Source: an uncultured Oscillospiraceae bacterium
GTDB lineage: Bacteria; Bacillota; Clostridia; Oscillospirales; Oscillospiraceae
Direction of reading: 5' to 3'
Assembly (NCBI GenBank): GCA_958438185.1
Contig: CAUBQU010000083.1
Span: 1-6,249, forward strand
Length of the DNA stretch: 6,249 nt
Below the pieces are notes generated by a model that ran no database searches, was not told where the DNA came from, and was given only the letters and a program-made list of their open reading frames with translations. Shown here one piece after another: positions 1-6,193 of this stretch. The position numbers and the translations under genes are program-made. How positions within the stretch are numbered: position 1 is the stretch's first letter; the number at the start of each line of letters is the position of its first letter.

Positions 1-59
1 GCGGGGAAAATCGCATATTATAGAGTGGATAAAACCTTCCGTGGATAGTTGAGCTTTTT

Positions 60-1130
60 TTGTTGCTGCAGACAGTTTGCATCCTGTTTGGCGGCATGTC
101 GCCGGAGCATGAGGTATCGCTTCGTTCTGCAGAATGCATTTTGAACAATATTGACCGGGAAAAATATCATGTCGTGCCGGTGGGTATCACCCGGGCCGGG
201 CAGTGGCTCTATTACGCTGGGACGGATTACCGCGAGCTGCCCGCCCAGACCTGGCAGGACCACCCGGATAACCGCCCCGCGGCGATCTCGCCGGTGCGGG
301 GGCAGGGCCTTTTGATCTTTGAGGGCGACAGTGTTGTGCGCCAGCATATCGACGTCGTCTTCCCGGTGCTCCACGGCGAAAACGGCGAGGATGGGTCGGT
401 CCAGGGCCTGCTGCAGCTGGCGGGGATCGCCTACGTCGGGCCCCACGTGGCGGCCTCGGCCATCGCGATGGATAAGAGCATGACCAAGCTGGTGGCCGAC
501 CGCGCCGGCGTCCGCCAGGCGGGCTGGGAGCTGGTGACGGATGCCGCCTTTGCCCATCACCCGGAGGAGCTGCTGGACCGGCTGGAGGCTCACTTTGCCT
601 ACCCCGTATTTGTCAAGCCCGCCGGGACGGGTTCTTCCGTTGGCGTCTCCAAGGCAAAGGACCGGGCGGCGCTGCAGGCGGCGCTGGTCGAAGCCCTGCG
701 GTTTGACCGCAAGGTGCTGGTTGAGGAGTTTATCGACGGCCACGAGGTCGAGGTCGCCGTGCTGGGCAATGATACGCCGGTGGCGTCCGTCTGCGGCGAG
801 ATCGACGCTGGTGCAGAGTTTTACAGCTACGACGCAAAATATCTCTCCGAGCAATCCAGGACTCTGATCCCTGCCCGCATCAGCGATGAGGCCGCCGAGC
901 AGGTCCGGGAGACGGCGGTGCGGGTCTATCAGGCCATCGGCTGCCAGGGGCTGAGCCGGGTGGATTTCTTCGTCACCTACCAGGGGGATGCGGTCGTCTT
1001 CAATGAGATCAATACGATCCCGGGCTTCACGTCGATCTCCATGTACCCGAAGCTGTTTGAGGCCAGCGGCATTGCCTGCACGGAGCTGATCGACCAGCTG
1101 CTGGCGTGCGCCATGGAGGCCGACACGTGA
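60..1130 (+). CDS. ddl: D-alanine--D-alanine ligase
   Basis: This cytoplasmic ATP-grasp enzyme joins two D-alanines into the dipeptide that ends the peptidoglycan stem peptide. The 356-residue product is a usual length for the family. Visible motifs are LFGGMSPEHEVS (residues 9-20, with catalytic Glu17), HGENGEDG (105-112), the ATP-binding loop GTGSSVGVSK (189-198), DAKY (258-261), Arg300 and Asp302, and the metal-binding NEIN (315-318, Glu316 and Asn318). Tyr261 matches the tyrosine that D-Ala-D-Ala ligases carry in the omega loop, where VanA-type D-lactate ligases have histidine, so ordinary D-Ala-D-Ala product is expected. The start is TTG at 60 or the adjacent TTG at 63; an in-frame stop at 30-32 rules out anything much longer, no in-frame ATG precedes the LFGG motif, and the ribosome binding site is weak (GAG at 51-53). 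The stop overlaps the start of the DUF1934 gene, so the two are probably cotranscribed. Confidence 0.96.
   Translation: MLLQTVCILFGGMSPEHEVSLRSAECILNNIDREKYHVVPVGITRAGQWLYYAGTDYRELPAQTWQDHPDNRPAAISPVRGQGLLIFEGDSVVRQHIDVVFPVLHGENGEDGSVQGLLQLAGIAYVGPHVAASAIAMDKSMTKLVADRAGVRQAGWELVTDAAFAHHPEELLDRLEAHFAYPVFVKPAGTGSSVGVSKAKDRAALQAALVEALRFDRKVLVEEFIDGHEVEVAVLGNDTPVASVCGEIDAGAEFYSYDAKYLSEQSRTLIPARISDEAAEQVRETAVRVYQAIGCQGLSRVDFFVTYQGDAVVFNEINTIPGFTSISMYPKLFEASGIACTELIDQLLACAMEADT
1115..1119 (+). promoter_or_regulatory. Ribosome binding site of the DUF1934 gene
   Basis: GGAGG lies 7 bases before the GTG at 1127, inside the last codons of ddl. It decides the start: the in-frame ATG at 1106 lies upstream of this site and would add seven residues deep inside ddl without a comparable binding site. 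Confidence 0.8.
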
Positions 1131-1570
1131 AGACAGAGCTGGAACAACAGACCCGGGATGTGATCCTCTCCATCTCAGGCATCCATACGACCTACGGCGA
1201 GGAGCCTGAGCAGGTGGAGCTGAAGACGGCAGGCAAGCTTTGCCGCGCCGAGGGCGGCTTTGATGTCCGCTATGAGGAGAGCGAGCTGACCGGCATGGAG
1301 GGAACAACGACGACATTCCGCCTGCGCGAGGGACATATTGCTCTAATCCGCACCGGAGCGGTGGAGATGGCCCTGGAGTTTACCCCTGGCGGCGCCAGCG
1401 AGTCGCTGTATGATATCGGCGAGGGCGCGCTGCTGGTCCGGGTCACGACCCGGAAGCTGGAGCTGGACCTGGACTGGGACGGCGGCGCGTTCGACTTGGA
1501 CTATGCCGTTGATGTTGAAAACGAACCACTGGGGACGATCTCCTATCATATTGAAGTCAAGGTGCTGTAA
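1127..1570 (+). CDS. DUF1934 (YwiB-like) beta-barrel protein
   Basis: This 147-residue protein of unknown function matches the DUF1934 family, which includes B. subtilis YwiB and is described as a calycin-like beta-barrel. Family-like features are the early strand TRDVILSISGIH (residues 9-20), YEESELTGMEGTTTTFRL (49-66), the short segment around MALEF (81-85), and alternating polar and apolar strands to the end (DLDYAVDV, TISYHIEVKVL). There is no signal peptide or membrane segment, so it is probably cytoplasmic. The start is GTG at 1127, set by a strong GGAGG site; its GTGA overlaps the TGA of ddl, suggesting translational coupling. YwiB is encoded next to argS in Bacillus, and here argS lies about 2.9 kb downstream with four genes between. 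The binding partner or ligand cannot be read from the sequence. The family call is from recognition, not a search. Confidence 0.86.
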   Translation: MKTELEQQTRDVILSISGIHTTYGEEPEQVELKTAGKLCRAEGGFDVRYEESELTGMEGTTTTFRLREGHIALIRTGAVEMALEFTPGGASESLYDIGEGALLVRVTTRKLELDLDWDGGAFDLDYAVDVENEPLGTISYHIEVKVL

Positions 1571-1576
1571 GCGCCA

Positions 1577-1611
1577 AAAACGCAGAGACCAAATTTTGGC
1601 CTCTGCGTTTT
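1577..1611. terminator. Two-way intrinsic terminator between DUF1934 and NTPase genes
   Basis: An 11-bp outer stem (AAAACGCAGAG at 1577-1587 with its complement at 1601-1611) encloses an inner palindrome CCAAATTTTGG (1589-1599); one A/C mismatch separates the two. The right arm ends in TTTT for the plus strand, and the left arm reads as a run of five U on the minus strand (1580-1576). It begins 7 bases after the DUF1934 stop and ends 2 bases before the NTPase stop, as expected for one hairpin ending both converging transcripts. Confidence 0.88.
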
Positions 1612-1612
1612 G

Positions 1613-2116
1613 CTATTGCTGTGATGCGCCTTTCGGCAAATATTGGCAAAGCAGCGCTGGGATGGCGTCCCGGTTTTCCAGGGTGACGGTCAGAACGACT
1701 GTGTCCGCTCGGGCTTGCAGCGCGGGCAGAAACAAGCTGCCTGACTGCCGCACGACGCCGAGGACCGGCGTTGGCCCGTCCAGCACCTGCTCGATGCGGC
1801 GGCGGAAGGCCGCGGCATCCCGCTCCAAAAAGCCCAGCTCGTCCAGGACCAGCAGCTGCGCCGGTGCTTCCAGCGCCTGGCAGCCCAGGCGGTCAAAGGC
1901 CGTCGCGTCGGCCTGGACCTGGGTACTTGCGCGGTGGGCGACGGCAGTCGCCGCGCTCATGCGCGCGTCCGGGTCGGCGGCGCGCAGCAGATGCAGGCGG
2001 TCGTCTGGGCCCCAGGCGGTGAAAAAGCCGCCATAGTGCAGGCCGCAGCCTGCCAGATAGCGCCGCACCGCTGTGGATTTCCCAATCTGCCGGGGCCCGG
2101 TCAGAAAGACGTTCAA
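1613..2116 (-). CDS. THEP1-like (DUF265) P-loop nucleoside triphosphatase
   Basis: This 167-residue cytoplasmic P-loop protein resembles the THEP1/DUF265 nucleoside triphosphatases. The Walker A loop GPRQIGKST is at residues 7-15 and the Walker B strand LLVLDELGFLE at 88-98 (Asp92, Glu93), in the place of the family's VDEIGKME-type motif. GGFFT (29-33) recalls the family's GFYT segment, and ENRDAIP (147-153) the conserved NRD-P near the C terminus. THEP1 enzymes hydrolyse NTPs in vitro, but their cellular role is unclear. The start is TTG at 2116-2114, whose TTGA overlaps the xdhC stop; GGAAG just upstream is a modest binding site, so translation probably depends on xdhC. Linkage to XdhC suggests a part in maturing a molybdenum hydroxylase or its cofactor, which is inference. 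A general DUF265-like ATPase with another role remains possible. Confidence 0.85.
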   Translation of the reverse strand: MNVFLTGPRQIGKSTAVRRYLAGCGLHYGGFFTAWGPDDRLHLLRAADPDARMSAATAVAHRASTQVQADATAFDRLGCQALEAPAQLLVLDELGFLERDAAAFRRRIEQVLDGPTPVLGVVRQSGSLFLPALQARADTVVLTVTLENRDAIPALLCQYLPKGASQQ

Positions 2117-3132
2117 GCTTCCAGCCCGGCCCGGAAGGCGATCATTTCGCCTGCGACGCTGATGGCGATCTCCGCCGGGGTCTCCGCGCCGATGGCAAGG
2201 CCGATGGGGGCGTGGACCCGGTCAGTGTCTTCCTTCGTCAGCCCGGCCTCCCACATGAGCTCGTTTGTTTTTGCGATCTTCTTCCGGCTGCCGATCACGC
2301 CGACGTAAGCCGGGTGCGCCTTCAGCGCCTGGGCGAGGACTGTCCGGTCCGCCATATGGCCCCGGGTCATGATGACGACATAATCACAGGGCTTGATCTC
2401 GATTTTCTCGCTGATCTTTGCAAAGTCACCCAGGACGGTATCGACCGCCGTCGGGAAGCGCTCTTTCGTGCAGAATTCAGGCCGCTCTTCAAAAACGACG
2501 ACGCGGAAATCCACATGGCTCAGGACCGGCACCAGCTCCTGGGAGACATGCCCGCCGCCGAAGACATAGACCGTCCCGGCAACGACCAGGGGCTCAATAT
2601 AGAAGCTGAGCGGCCCCTGCTGCAATACGGCGCGATTCTGCAGCATCGGCTGCAGCTGCTCCAGGGTCAGCGCGTCGGTATACTGCAGGCCATTTTTCTC
2701 ATCATAGGTGCCCATGGACCAGACGCAGCCGTCCCGCATGGCCAGGATCAGCCAGGAATTGGCGTTGGTCTGCAGAAGGGTCAGGATATGGGAGATCAGC
2801 GCGGTCGTCTCCGGCTTTGCGGCATCCAGGAACTGGAAGTAGACCGTCACAGCGCCGCCGCAGATCATGCCGATGTCCGCCACATCATTTTTCGTCAGCA
2901 AAAAGCCCTTGGACTGGGATTGACGGGTCTTGTGGATCTCGCGGGCCAGCAGCTCGGTGTGGTATTCGACGGCGCCGCCGCCAACGGTCCCCAATGTAGA
3001 GCCGTCTTCAAACACGGCCATTTTTGCGCCCGTCCCCCGGGGGGTCGACCCGGAAGAGGCGATGATGCTGCACAGCACAACATTGCGGCCCTGCTGCAAC
3101 TCACTCAGCATTGCACGGAACAATTTTTTCAT
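2113..3132 (-). CDS. XdhC/CoxI-family molybdoenzyme maturation protein
   Basis: XdhC-family proteins bind molybdenum cofactor and help its sulfuration and insertion into xanthine dehydrogenase-type enzymes. This 339-residue protein has both family parts. The N-terminal XdhC_CoxI domain shows SSGSTPRGTGAKM (26-38), GTVGGGAVE (48-56) and ICGG with Cys91 (90-93). The C-terminal Rossmann-type domain shows VFGGGHVSQEL (190-200), TRGH (256-259), YVGVIGSRKK (276-285) and IGLAIGAETPAEIAISVAGEM (310-330). The start is ATG at 3132-3130, with GGAAAG 9 bases upstream and a near-consensus promoter behind it. It leads a two-gene operon with the NTPase gene, overlapping by four bases. No xanthine dehydrogenase, MobA-like or selenium-dependent hydroxylase gene is in the window, so the client enzyme is unknown. 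I leave the symbol blank because several XdhC paralogues with different clients occur in Clostridia. Confidence 0.93.
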   Translation of the reverse strand: MKKLFRAMLSELQQGRNVVLCSIIASSGSTPRGTGAKMAVFEDGSTLGTVGGGAVEYHTELLAREIHKTRQSQSKGFLLTKNDVADIGMICGGAVTVYFQFLDAAKPETTALISHILTLLQTNANSWLILAMRDGCVWSMGTYDEKNGLQYTDALTLEQLQPMLQNRAVLQQGPLSFYIEPLVVAGTVYVFGGGHVSQELVPVLSHVDFRVVVFEERPEFCTKERFPTAVDTVLGDFAKISEKIEIKPCDYVVIMTRGHMADRTVLAQALKAHPAYVGVIGSRKKIAKTNELMWEAGLTKEDTDRVHAPIGLAIGAETPAEIAISVAGEMIAFRAGLEA

Positions 3133-3176
3133 AAAATCACGCTTTCCGGGAAAATCCCTAGTAAATTCCTATCTTT

Positions 3177-3205
3177 AGTATAATCGCGCCGCGACGGCTT
3201 GTCAA
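3177..3205 (-). promoter_or_regulatory. Vegetative-type promoter of the xdhC operon
   Basis: Read on the minus strand, a perfect -35 box TTGACA (3205-3200) and a -10 box TATACT (3182-3177) are separated by 17 bases. Transcription would begin near 3170, giving a leader of about 38 bases before the xdhC ATG. The leader carries a small GGGATTTTCCC palindrome (3158-3148) just before the ribosome binding site. I recognise no regulator site. Confidence 0.8.
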
Positions 3206-3225
3206 TGAAAAATGCATGTCCCGCC

Positions 3226-3254
3226 GGGGCGGGGCATAGGGTAGGGCAGGGGGG
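3226..3254 (+). promoter_or_regulatory. G-tract leader of spmA (possible G-quadruplex) containing its ribosome binding site
   Basis: Five G-runs lie in 29 bases: GGGG (3226-3229), GGGG (3231-3234), GGG (3239-3241), GGG (3244-3246) and GGGGGG (3249-3254), with linkers of 1, 4, 2 and 2 bases. This meets the usual sequence rule for a G-quadruplex. The last run is also the only plausible Shine-Dalgarno site for spmA, 7 bases before the ATG at 3262. A competing small hairpin (CCCGC 3220-3224 with GCGGG 3229-3233) is possible. That the motif exists is seen directly; that it folds or regulates is inference. Confidence 0.55.
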
Positions 3255-3261
3255 ATGCGAT

Positions 3262-3843
3262 ATGGCGATGGCGTGGATCTGGAGCGGGATGCTGCTGCTG
3301 GCGGTGCTGGCCGGGGCGATCTCCGGGCAGCTGGGCGCGGTCTCTGCTGCGGCGATGGCTGGGGCGGAGCGGGGCGCGCAGCTCTGCCTTTCTCTGGCGG
3401 GACCCCTGTGCCTGTGGGCCGGGCTGGCGGCAGTGATGGAGGGCAGCGGCCTTTCGGCGAAGCTGGCGGCGCTGCTGCGGCCGCTGCTGGGCCGCCTGTT
3501 TCCTGCCGCCGCCCGGGATGCACAGGCGCTGGAGAAGATCAGCGGGAATTTCACGGCCAATCTCCTGGGTCTGGGCAATGCGGCCACGCCGCTGGGAATC
3601 GCCGCCGTGCAGCGGATGCACCGGCTGTCCGGGGGTGGTGCGGCGGCGTCGGATGAGATATGCCGCCTGATCGTGCTGAATACCGCGTCCATCCAGCTGC
3701 TTCCGACGACGGTCGCCGCGCTGCGCGCATCTGCCGGGGCTGCCCGGCCCTTTGCGATTCTGCCTGCTGTCTGGCTCACGTCTCTGGGGTCTGTCACCGT
3801 TGGGCTGCTGGCGGCGGGGCTGTTTGCCCGATGGCGGCGCTGA
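3262..3843 (+). CDS. spmA: Spore maturation protein A
   Basis: SpmA is a membrane protein which, with SpmB, is needed in Bacillus and Clostridium for full dehydration of the spore core. The 193-residue product matches the family length (about 196 in B. subtilis). It has hydrophobic segments near residues 5-21, 42-58 and 134-150, and a final one near 164-188 before a basic tail (ARWRR). The strongest signature is NFTANLLGLGNAATPLGI (96-113), followed by VLNTASIQLLPTTVAALR (138-155), part of the nucleoside-recognition/Gate-like fold. The ATG at 3262 is chosen because it follows a GGGGGG binding site and gives an N terminus like known SpmA; the frame stays open back to 3199 but no binding site supports a longer form. 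I find no clear vegetative promoter reading into it, consistent with a sporulation sigma factor, though no convincing sigma-E or sigma-G site is visible either. Confidence 0.94.
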   Translation: MAMAWIWSGMLLLAVLAGAISGQLGAVSAAAMAGAERGAQLCLSLAGPLCLWAGLAAVMEGSGLSAKLAALLRPLLGRLFPAAARDAQALEKISGNFTANLLGLGNAATPLGIAAVQRMHRLSGGGAAASDEICRLIVLNTASIQLLPTTVAALRASAGAARPFAILPAVWLTSLGSVTVGLLAAGLFARWRR

Positions 3844-4349
3844 CAGATGCCGTCGTCCCGCTGCTGTTACTAGGGGCCAGCTGCTACAGCCTGCGCAAGC
3901 GGGCCGACAGCTATGGCCTGATGGTGCGGGGCGCGGCGGACGGCTTGCAGATGCTGGCGCACATTGCCCCAGCCCTTATCGTTTTGCTGACGGCGGTGCA
4001 GATGCTCCAGGCCGCCGGTGCGGTGCAGCTGCTGGAGCGGTTTCTCGGCCCGGTGCTTGCCTGGACGGGCATCCCGCCCCAGACGCTGGGCCTTGTGCTG
4101 ATCCGGCCCATTTCCGGCAGCGCGGCCCTGGCCGTCGGCGCGTCGCTCATCGCCCAGTACGGCCCGGATTCCCCCATCGGCCTGACCGCTGCCGTGATGC
4201 TCGGCTCGACGGAGACGACGTTTTATACGATCTGCGTCTATTTCGGCGCGGCGGGGGTGCATAAGACCCGCTATGCCATTCCGGCGGCGCTCCTCGCGGA
4301 TCTGACGGGGTTTTTGCTGGCAAGCTGGAGCGTCCGGTGGTTTTTCTGA
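3831..4349 (+). CDS. spmB: Spore maturation protein B
   Basis: SpmB is the partner of SpmA in spore-core dehydration and is an integral membrane protein with the same Gate-like fold. The 172-residue product fits the family (178 in B. subtilis). Clear signatures are LIRPISGSAAL (90-100), LIAQYGPDSPIG (106-117) and GSTETTFYTICVYFGAAGV (125-143), then ALLADLTGF (153-161). Membrane segments are likely near residues 3-18, 43-62, 85-106 and 150-168. The ATG at 3831 lies inside the end of spmA, a 13-base overlap, with a weak G-rich site (GGGG at 3816-3819) 11 bases upstream; this suggests coupled translation. The same reading frame stays open far upstream, but that part is a shadow of spmA and does not look like SpmB. 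Confidence 0.94.
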   Translation: MAALTDAVVPLLLLGASCYSLRKRADSYGLMVRGAADGLQMLAHIAPALIVLLTAVQMLQAAGAVQLLERFLGPVLAWTGIPPQTLGLVLIRPISGSAALAVGASLIAQYGPDSPIGLTAAVMLGSTETTFYTICVYFGAAGVHKTRYAIPAALLADLTGFLLASWSVRWFF

Positions 4350-4357
4350 ATTTTCGC

Positions 4358-4386
4358 TGTACAAAAGGAGTGCTTTTTGGTATGAT
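4358..4386 (+). promoter_or_regulatory. Probable argS promoter
   Basis: A -35-like TGTACA (4358-4363, four of six consensus bases) and a -10 box TATGAT (4381-4386) are separated by exactly 17 bases, in the 79-base gap between spmB and argS. Transcription would start near 4393. The -10 box overlaps the left half of a small dyad, GGTAT-N10-ATACC (4379-4398). No hairpin terminator separates spmB from argS, so readthrough from spmAB during sporulation is also possible. Confidence 0.65.
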
Positions 4387-4411
4387 AACTGTAATACCGA
4401 TGGAACAGCAC

Positions 4412-4420
4412 AAAGGAGAG
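4412..4420 (+). promoter_or_regulatory. Ribosome binding site of argS
   Basis: AAAGGAGAG, with its GGAG core at 4415-4418, lies 10 bases before the ATG at 4429 and confirms that start. It is a strong site, in keeping with a housekeeping gene. Confidence 0.8.
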
Positions 4421-4428
4421 CAGAAGCT

Positions 4429-6186
4429 ATGACGAAACTAGTCGATCTGATTTCCGCCGAGGTCTCCGCGGCCTTTGCCGCCGCTGGGTTTGACGCAGCC
4501 TATGGGAAGGTCACCGTCTCGAACCGGCCGGATCTTTGCGAATTTCAGTGCAACGGCAGCCTGCCTGCCGCCAAACAATATAAAACCGCGCCCATCAAGA
4601 TCGCCCAGGCGGTGGCCCAGGCGCTTGCGGGCAGCGAGATGTTTTCTTCCGTGGACGCCTGCATGCCCGGGTTTATCAACCTAAAGCTGTCCGGCGCCTA
4701 CCTGCGGGATTACCTGCGCGAGATGCAGGCCGCGCCCCACTTCGGCCTGGCGCCGGAGGCCGCGCCCCGCAAGGTCGTGATCGACTACGGCGGCCCCAAT
4801 GTGGCAAAACCGCTGCACGTCGGGCACCTGCGCAGCGCGATCATTGGCGAGAGCATCAAGCGCATCTACCGCTATTTTGGCAATGACGTCACCGGCGATA
4901 TCCACATGGGCGACTGGGGCCTGCAGATGGGCCTGATCATCGCGGAGCTGCGTTGCCGTCAGCCGGAACTGCCGTATTTTGACGAGCATTTCACCGGGGA
5001 CTACCCGGCAGAGGCCCCCTTCACCATCTCTGAGCTGGAGGAGATCTATCCCACTGCCTCGGCCAAGAGCAAGCAGGACGCGGCCTTTGCTGCCGAAGCC
5101 CACGCGGCGACGGCGAAGCTGCAGCAGGGCGACCGGGGCTGCCGGGCCCTGTGGGCGCATATTATGCGCGTGTCCGTGGCGGACCTCAAGAAAAACTACG
5201 GGAACCTCAATGTCAGCTTTGATATCTGGCTCGGCGAGAGCGACGCCCAGCCCTATATCCCGCCGATGATCGAGCAAATGAAGCGCCTGGGCCTGGCGGA
5301 GGAATCCGAGGGCGCGCTGGTCGTCCCCGTGGCCCTGCCGGAGGACACGAAGGAGGTTCCCCCCTGCATCCTCGTCAAGTCCGACGGTGCAACGCTTTAC
5401 GCCACGACAGATCTGGCAACTCTGGTGCAGCGAATGCAGGACTTTGCCCCGGATGAGGTGCTCTATGTCGTCGATAAGCGCCAGAGCCTGCACTTTGAGC
5501 AGGTGTTCCGCGCCGCCCGCAAGGGCCAGATCGTAAAGCCGGAGACGAAGCTGCAATTTTTGGGCTTTGGCACCATGAACGGCAAGGACGGCAAGCCCTT
5601 CAAGACCCGTGAGGGCGGCGTCATGCGGCTGGACCGGCTCATCGAAGAGACGACGGACTTCGTCTATCACAAAATCGAGGACAACCAGGTCGTCGAGCCC
5701 GCCCAGATGCGCCGCACGGCGGAGATGATCGCCCTGGCCGCGCTGAAATATGGCGACCTGTGCAACCAGCCGACGAAGGATTATATCTTCGATCTGGACC
5801 GCTTCTCTGCCTTTGAGGGCAACACCGGGCCGTATATTCTCTATACCATCGTCCGGGTCAAGTCGATTCTGGCCAAGGCCGGTGTCGACGCTGACCGTCT
5901 GCCCATCGCGCTGCCGGAAAATGACAGCGCCCGGAACCTGATGCTGGGCATCACCCGCTTTGCAGACCAGCTGACCGCCGCCTACCGCGACCTGGCACCG
6001 AATTTGATCTGCGCGTATATCTACGAGCTGGCAGGCTATGTCAACAGCTTCTACCACGAGACCCGCATCCTGACGGAGGAAGACGCTGAGAAGCGCCAGG
6101 GTTATCTGGCCCTGATCGCGCTGGCCAAATCCATTCTGGAGACCTGTATCGACCTGCTGGGCTTCCAGGCGCCGGATAAAATGTAA
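4429..6186 (+). CDS. argS: Arginyl-tRNA synthetase
   Basis: This essential class I synthetase charges tRNA-Arg with arginine in the cytoplasm. The 585-residue protein has the full domain order. The N-terminal tRNA-contacting domain (about 1-100) shows SNRPDLCEFQCNGSLPAAK (31-49). The catalytic domain shows DYGGPNVAKPLHVGHLRSAI (119-138), with the HIGH-type motif HVGH at 130-133, then GDIHMGDWGLQMG (156-168) and LYATTDLA (323-330). The KMSKS-like loop is GKPFKTREGG (388-397), the relaxed form also seen in E. coli ArgRS. The C-terminal DALR anticodon-binding domain (about 465-585) starts near GNTGPYILYTIVRVKSIL (464-481) and ends with the typical APDKM. It has its own promoter and strong binding site and ends in a clear terminator, so it can be a single-gene transcript. 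Nothing is truncated or out of frame. I see no T-box leader. Confidence 0.98.
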   Translation: MTKLVDLISAEVSAAFAAAGFDAAYGKVTVSNRPDLCEFQCNGSLPAAKQYKTAPIKIAQAVAQALAGSEMFSSVDACMPGFINLKLSGAYLRDYLREMQAAPHFGLAPEAAPRKVVIDYGGPNVAKPLHVGHLRSAIIGESIKRIYRYFGNDVTGDIHMGDWGLQMGLIIAELRCRQPELPYFDEHFTGDYPAEAPFTISELEEIYPTASAKSKQDAAFAAEAHAATAKLQQGDRGCRALWAHIMRVSVADLKKNYGNLNVSFDIWLGESDAQPYIPPMIEQMKRLGLAEESEGALVVPVALPEDTKEVPPCILVKSDGATLYATTDLATLVQRMQDFAPDEVLYVVDKRQSLHFEQVFRAARKGQIVKPETKLQFLGFGTMNGKDGKPFKTREGGVMRLDRLIEETTDFVYHKIEDNQVVEPAQMRRTAEMIALAALKYGDLCNQPTKDYIFDLDRFSAFEGNTGPYILYTIVRVKSILAKAGVDADRLPIALPENDSARNLMLGITRFADQLTAAYRDLAPNLICAYIYELAGYVNSFYHETRILTEEDAEKRQGYLALIALAKSILETCIDLLGFQAPDKM

Positions 6187-6193
6187 GAAAAGT

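Noticed and set aside
16..21. TATTAT as a -10 box for ddl
   Set aside because: The spacing to the ddl start is reasonable, but any -35 box would lie before the first base of the window, so it cannot be judged.
60..1130. Van-type D-Ala-D-Lac ligase
   Set aside because: Tyr261 in DAKY is the D-Ala-D-Ala type residue, and no VanH or VanX gene is nearby.
18..1316. 432-codon open frame on the minus strand across ddl and DUF1934
   Set aside because: It lies antisense to two well-supported genes, has low-complexity arginine- and proline-rich stretches at one end, shows no recognisable domain, and is typical of GC-rich DNA where stops are rare opposite a coding frame.
2212..3183. 323-codon plus-strand open frame opposite xdhC
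   Set aside because: It is antisense to the clear XdhC motifs, has no ribosome binding site and ends in the xdhC promoter region.
3199..3261. Longer SpmA N terminus starting at TTG 3199 or ATG 3205
   Set aside because: Neither has a ribosome binding site, and the added residues do not resemble SpmA N termini; the ATG at 3262 has both.
4350..4428. T-box riboswitch or attenuator before argS
   Set aside because: The gap is only 79 bases and holds no T-box sequence or terminator hairpin.
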